Part shown: positions 4,445-7,521 of the stretch, piece by piece
Numbering within the stretch: the stretch's first letter is position 1
Layout of the letters: each line of letters starts with the position of its first letter
Assembly: GCA_002796165.1 (NCBI GenBank)
Contig: PCWF01000211.1
Span: 1,261-8,781 of the forward strand
Origin: Nitrospinae bacterium CG11_big_fil_rev_8_21_14_0_20_56_8
Lineage (GTDB): Bacteria; Nitrospinota; Nitrospinia; Nitrospinales; VA-1
DNA: 7,521 nucleotides
Reading direction: 5' to 3'
Notes under the pieces: model-generated
What the model was told of the DNA's origin: nothing
Database searches by the model: none
What the model saw: only the letters and a program-made list of their open reading frames with translations
Program-made: the position numbers and the translations under genes

Positions 4445-5341
4445 ATGACCACCACCGTACAAGAACCGGCCACCCAAACGGGAGACGTTAAAACTCCCCG
4501 GTTCCTGATCGGCGTCCGCATCCTGCACCAGGAGCGGTCGCAACTGTTCGATCCCGCCGGCATCGCCCTTCGCGTGGGGAATCAGGTGATCGCGGAGACC
4601 GAGCAGGGTCCGCGCCTTGGCATCGTCGCGTCAAACAAGATCGTCAACTTCCGCAAACAGGCTCCCTGCCCCGTGCCGCGGGTATTGCGCGTGGCCAACG
4701 GAAACGACCTGCAGAACCACGCCCGCATGGAAGCGATGGAATTCAAGTCCAAGTCCCTGTGTATAGACAAGATCAACGAACTGGCCCTGCCCATGAATTT
4801 AAGCCGTGTCGTACATTTGCCCGAAGCCAACAAGACGGTATTTTATTTCACCGCCGACGGCCGCGTGGACTTCCGCAAACTGATCAAGGAGCTGGCCTCG
4901 AACCTGAAGCACCGTATCGAGATGCGGCAGGTCGGCGTGCGCGACGAGGCCCGCGTCTCCGCCGGTCTCGGGGTGTGCGGCGAAACTCTTTGCTGTACGC
5001 GGTTCCTCAAGGATTTCACCCCGGTCACCATTCGCATGGCCAAGGACCAGGGGCTCGCCCTCAACCCAAGCAAAATCTCCGGCGTGTGCGGCCGGCTCAT
5101 GTGCTGTCTCCAGTACGAGCATGACAACTACCGGGTCCTCGTGAAAGGTCTGCCCAAGGTGGGCAAGCGCATCGACACCCCGGACGGACCCGGCAAGGTC
5201 CTCAAAAACGACATTCTTTTCAGAAAAATCCTCGTCCGCCTTGAAGACGAAAGTATAATGACCTACCATTTCGACGAGTTGAAAGATTACCTGAATCCGC
5301 AAAATTCGGATACTCTCCCGGCCAACGAAGAGGAGCCCTGA
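4445..5341 (+). CDS. ricT: PSP1-domain protein RicT (YaaT family)
   Basis: 298 residues, matching the PSP1/YaaT family. The diagnostic part is a pair of cysteine clusters, GVCGETLCC (C178, C183, C184) and GVCGRLMCC (C215, C220, C221), followed by LQYEH. In Bacillus subtilis RicT forms a complex with RicA and RicF that carries [4Fe-4S] clusters and steers RNase Y-dependent mRNA maturation, competence and sporulation. The PSP1 part covers roughly residues 40-150, with GVRDEAR (164-170) leading into the cysteines. Residues 1-18 and the last 15 (acidic, NEEEP end) look disordered. No RicA or RicF gene is in the window, so the B. subtilis role cannot be carried over directly. Start ATG at 4445; GGAG at 4429-4432 is 12 bases away, longer than ideal. 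holB-PSP1-metG clusters are common in bacteria. Confidence 0.9.
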   Translation: MTTTVQEPATQTGDVKTPRFLIGVRILHQERSQLFDPAGIALRVGNQVIAETEQGPRLGIVASNKIVNFRKQAPCPVPRVLRVANGNDLQNHARMEAMEFKSKSLCIDKINELALPMNLSRVVHLPEANKTVFYFTADGRVDFRKLIKELASNLKHRIEMRQVGVRDEARVSAGLGVCGETLCCTRFLKDFTPVTIRMAKDQGLALNPSKISGVCGRLMCCLQYEHDNYRVLVKGLPKVGKRIDTPDGPGKVLKNDILFRKILVRLEDESIMTYHFDELKDYLNPQNSDTLPANEEEP

Positions 5342-5396
5342 GAACCCGGTGTCCCGGCGCCCCTCCCGATGCCTGCCATCCCGGGCCTGAAGGATG

Positions 5397-5426
5397 GGGT
5401 CCGGGGGACTCTTTCACTCCGGACCC
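5397..5426 (+). other. Perfect-stem hairpin in the ricT-metG gap
   Basis: GGGTCCGG (5397-5404) and CCGGACCC (5419-5426) are exact complements. Two further inner pairs (one G-T) bring the stem to about ten pairs around a ten-base loop. It lies 40 bases before the metG ATG in a 125-base gap that is wide for this operon. No T-run follows, so it is not a clear terminator. It may be an mRNA processing or stability structure, or part of a leader controlling metG. A weaker CCCGG/CCGGG pairing precedes it (5353-5357 with 5381-5385). Confidence 0.4.
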
Positions 5427-5466
5427 TGCAACCCGCAATTTAAACACAGAATAGAAACCGGTAATT

Positions 5467-7443
5467 ATGAGCAAAAATCCCAACAAGTTTTTCGTCACCA
5501 CGCCCATCTATTACGTCAACGACGTGCCTCACATCGGCCACGCCTACACCACCATCGCCGCCGACGTGATCGCGCGATACAAGCGTTCGGAAGGCTACGA
5601 TGTTTTTTTCCTGACCGGGACCGATGAACATGGACAAAAAGTCCAGCAGGCCGCGCGCGACCTCGGCGTGGAACCCCAGGCGCATGTCGACAAGCTCCAC
5701 GAACGATTCAAGGAATTGTGGGTGCGATTCAACACGTCGCACAACGATTTCATCCGCACCACCGAGGAGCGGCACAAACAGGTGGTCCGCGCCATTCTTC
5801 AGGACCTGTTCGCTTGCGGGCAAATATACAAGGACAGTTACGAAGGCTGGTACTGCACCCCCTGCGAGCGGTTCTGGACCGAAAAGGACCTGCTTGAAGG
5901 CCATTGTCCCGAGTGCAAACGCGCGGTCACCCAGATCGAAGAGTCCAACTACTTTTTCAAGATGGGGCAGTATGGCAAATGGCTGGAAGAACACATCCGG
6001 ACCCACGAACGGTTCATCCTTCCCGCGTCGAGGCGCAACGAGGTCCTGGGCTTTCTGGCCCGTCCCCTGGGCGATTTGTGCATCTCGCGTCCCAAGGCGC
6101 GCCTGCCGTGGGGCATCCCCCTGCCCTTCGATGAGGAATACGTCACCTACGTCTGGTTCGATGCGCTCATCAATTACATCTCCATCCACGGCCACCTGAA
6201 AGACATCCATGCCTCGGGATACTGGCCCGCCGACTACCATCTGGTGGGCAAGGACATTCTGACCACGCACTCGGTTTACTGGCCCACCATGCTGAAAGCA
6301 TCGGGACTCGAACCCCCCACCACCATCTTCGCCCATGGCTGGTGGACGGTGAACGGACAGAAGATGTCGAAATCGCTCCGCAACGTGGTGGAGCCCAATC
6401 ACCTGATCGACCGGTTCGGCGTGGACGCCATCCGGTATTTCCTCATGCGGGAAGTGCCCTTCGGGATGGACGGGGACTTCTCTCACAAAGCCCTGATCGG
6501 GCGGATCAACAGCGACCTGGCCAACAATCTCGGCAACCTGCTCAACCGCACGCTCAACATGATCGATCGCTACCACGATGGGTGCATCCCCGCCCCGGTC
6601 GAGCCGCAGAAAAACGACAAACTCAAGTGTGAGTTCCTGGAAACGGTTCCCCAGATCCATGAATTGTACCGGGAACTGGCCTATAACAAGATCCTCGAGC
6701 GCATCTGGAAACTGGTGGACACCGCCAACAAGTGGATCGACAGCAACGCCCCCTGGAACCTGGTCAAGACGGAAGAAGGGAAACAGGAACTCGCCTCGGT
6801 GATGTATAACACCGCCGAGTCCTTGCGCGCCATTGCCATCCTGATCTATCCGTTCATGCCCGCTACCGGGGAGAAGATCATGCAACAGTTGGGCATCCAG
6901 ACTCCCATCGAGCAACAGGGAATCGGCTCGATCCTGACCTGGAATGGAACCCCGCCCGGCACCCGTATCAACCCCGGTCCGCAATTGTTCCCCCGCATCG
7001 AGGACAAGGAAGCGGAGAAAATCCTCGCCTCGGTGCAGTCCGCCGCCTCCGCACCTGCAGACACCGCACCTGCAGACACCGCGGCGGCAACAACCGAAGG
7101 CGTTCCGGAGGAAAAAGACCTGATCTCCATCGAAGACTTCATGAAAATCGATTTGCGGACCGGAAAGATCGTCGAGGCGGAAAAGGTGAAGAAATCGAAA
7201 AAGCTGGTCCAGCTCAAAGTGGACATCGGCAATGGGGAGGTCCGGCAGGTGCTTGCGGGCATCGCCACCGCCTACGAGCCCGCGCAACTGGTGGGACGGA
7301 CCATCATCCTGGTCGCCAACCTCAAACCCGCAAAACTCATGGGGATCGAGTCCCAGGGCATGGTCCTGGCGGGAAGCGAAAACGACCGGATCGTCCTGGC
7401 CGGATTCGACCAGACCTTGGCGGAGGGGGTGCGAATTAAATGA
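5467..7443 (+). CDS. metG: Methionyl-tRNA synthetase with C-terminal tRNA-binding domain
   Basis: 658 residues; charges tRNA-Met with methionine in the cytoplasm. Class I signatures are complete: HIGH at 22-25 and KMSKS at 299-303. The connective domain carries one zinc knuckle of four cysteines (C130, C133, C147, C150). The anticodon-binding helical domain follows, with ANKWIDSNAPW (420-430), the conserved region that reads the CAU anticodon. Residues about 520-548 are a linker rich in Ala, Pro and Asp containing a duplicated APADT. From about 551 to the end is an EMAP/Trbp111-type OB fold (FMKIDLRTGKI, then GMVLAG) that dimerises and improves tRNA binding. The start ATG at 5467 gives the normal N-terminus (FFVTTPIYYVND); a good Shine-Dalgarno site is lacking. 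It ends with tandem stops TGA TAA. Confidence 0.97.
   Translation: MSKNPNKFFVTTPIYYVNDVPHIGHAYTTIAADVIARYKRSEGYDVFFLTGTDEHGQKVQQAARDLGVEPQAHVDKLHERFKELWVRFNTSHNDFIRTTEERHKQVVRAILQDLFACGQIYKDSYEGWYCTPCERFWTEKDLLEGHCPECKRAVTQIEESNYFFKMGQYGKWLEEHIRTHERFILPASRRNEVLGFLARPLGDLCISRPKARLPWGIPLPFDEEYVTYVWFDALINYISIHGHLKDIHASGYWPADYHLVGKDILTTHSVYWPTMLKASGLEPPTTIFAHGWWTVNGQKMSKSLRNVVEPNHLIDRFGVDAIRYFLMREVPFGMDGDFSHKALIGRINSDLANNLGNLLNRTLNMIDRYHDGCIPAPVEPQKNDKLKCEFLETVPQIHELYRELAYNKILERIWKLVDTANKWIDSNAPWNLVKTEEGKQELASVMYNTAESLRAIAILIYPFMPATGEKIMQQLGIQTPIEQQGIGSILTWNGTPPGTRINPGPQLFPRIEDKEAEKILASVQSAASAPADTAPADTAAATTEGVPEEKDLISIEDFMKIDLRTGKIVEAEKVKKSKKLVQLKVDIGNGEVRQVLAGIATAYEPAQLVGRTIILVANLKPAKLMGIESQGMVLAGSENDRIVLAGFDQTLAEGVRIK
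7051..7080 (+). repeat. 15-base perfect tandem duplication in the metG linker
   Basis: The unit GCACCTGCAGACACC occurs twice in direct succession (7051-7065 and 7066-7080), in frame, encoding APADT-APADT at residues 529-538. It sits in the flexible linker between the anticodon-binding domain and the C-terminal tRNA-binding domain. The exact DNA identity indicates a recent slippage duplication or a variable copy number site. Confidence 0.9.
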
Positions 7444-7478
7444 TAACCCTTTCAATCGTCCATGATTTCCCGGTTCGC

Positions 7479-7517
7479 CCATAAGCTGTCCCTTAATGCT
7501 CCAGGGCTCGCTTATGG
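7479..7517 (+). terminator. Candidate terminator hairpin after metG
   Basis: CCATAAGC (7479-7486) pairs perfectly with GCTTATGG (7510-7517). Inside, CCCT (7490-7493) pairs with AGGG (7503-7506) across a symmetrical three-by-three internal loop, leaving a nine-base loop. It begins about 35 bases after the metG stop and is followed by TTTA where the window ends, so the T-tract cannot be judged. It may serve transcription from either side. Confidence 0.4.
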
Positions 7518-7521
7518 TTTA

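Noticed and set aside
5440..7482. 680-codon open frame antisense to metG
   Set aside because: It is longer than metG but mirrors it codon by codon. The encoded protein has no recognisable domain and is Gly/Asp/His/Val-rich as expected for the complement of a GC-biased gene, while metG has every family motif.
1..7521. tRNA, rRNA, CRISPR array, insertion sequence or prophage genes
   Set aside because: No cloverleaf with a proper T-loop, no regularly spaced direct repeats, and no transposase, integrase or terminal repeats were found on either strand.

Overview
The window holds two divergently arranged housekeeping gene groups from what looks like a Gram-negative, fairly GC-rich bacterium. The left part, on the minus strand, is the Fo half and start of an F-type ATP synthase operon, read right to left as atpZ/atpI-like, atpB (a), atpE (c), atpF (b), atpH (delta, cut by the window edge). 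Upstream of it on the same strand, separated by about 320 bases, is a small 2[4Fe-4S] ferredoxin with unusual cysteine spacing. The right part, on the plus strand, is holB (clamp loader delta'), ricT (PSP1-domain Fe-S protein) and metG (methionyl-tRNA synthetase with a C-terminal tRNA-binding domain). The holB-ricT-metG order together with an AtpZ-type atp operon fits lineages such as Nitrospinota, Nitrospirota or the former Deltaproteobacteria. This is an inference from gene content, and the sequence alone does not settle it.

Layout: 1-211 atpH (partial, -); 242-763 atpF (-); 846-876 hairpin between atpE and atpF; 879-1100 atpE (-); 1137-1868 atpB (-); 1893-2168 atpZ (-); 2210-2238 candidate atp promoter; 2298-2349 compact nested inverted repeat; 2402-2477 candidate terminator and nested inverted repeat behind the ferredoxin; 2492-2818 ferredoxin (-); 2865-2947 strongly structured leader of the ferredoxin; 2980-3008 candidate ferredoxin promoter; 3009-3408 gene-free stretch with further hairpins; 3409-4425 holB (+); 4445-5341 ricT (+); 5397-5426 hairpin; 5467-7443 metG (+); 7479-7517 hairpin after metG.

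How the genes work together: the atp genes encode the proton channel (a, c), the stator stalk (b, delta) and an assembly-type helper. The c subunit lacks the sodium ligands, so the enzyme is predicted to be proton-coupled. The ferredoxin carries low-potential electrons in the cytoplasm for a partner not in the window. HolB, RicT and MetG share no pathway (replication, Fe-S/RNA-processing-related, translation), and their clustering is probably a conserved order rather than a functional module.

The coding content is ordinary. The less ordinary material is outside the genes: an 83-base structured RNA leader before the ferredoxin, a precise nested inverted repeat at 2298-2349, a GCAA-tetraloop hairpin directly after the atpE stop, and a holB start whose promoter-like box lies so close that the mRNA may be leaderless. 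I found no mobile element, CRISPR array, tRNA or rRNA, and no clear new multi-gene system.
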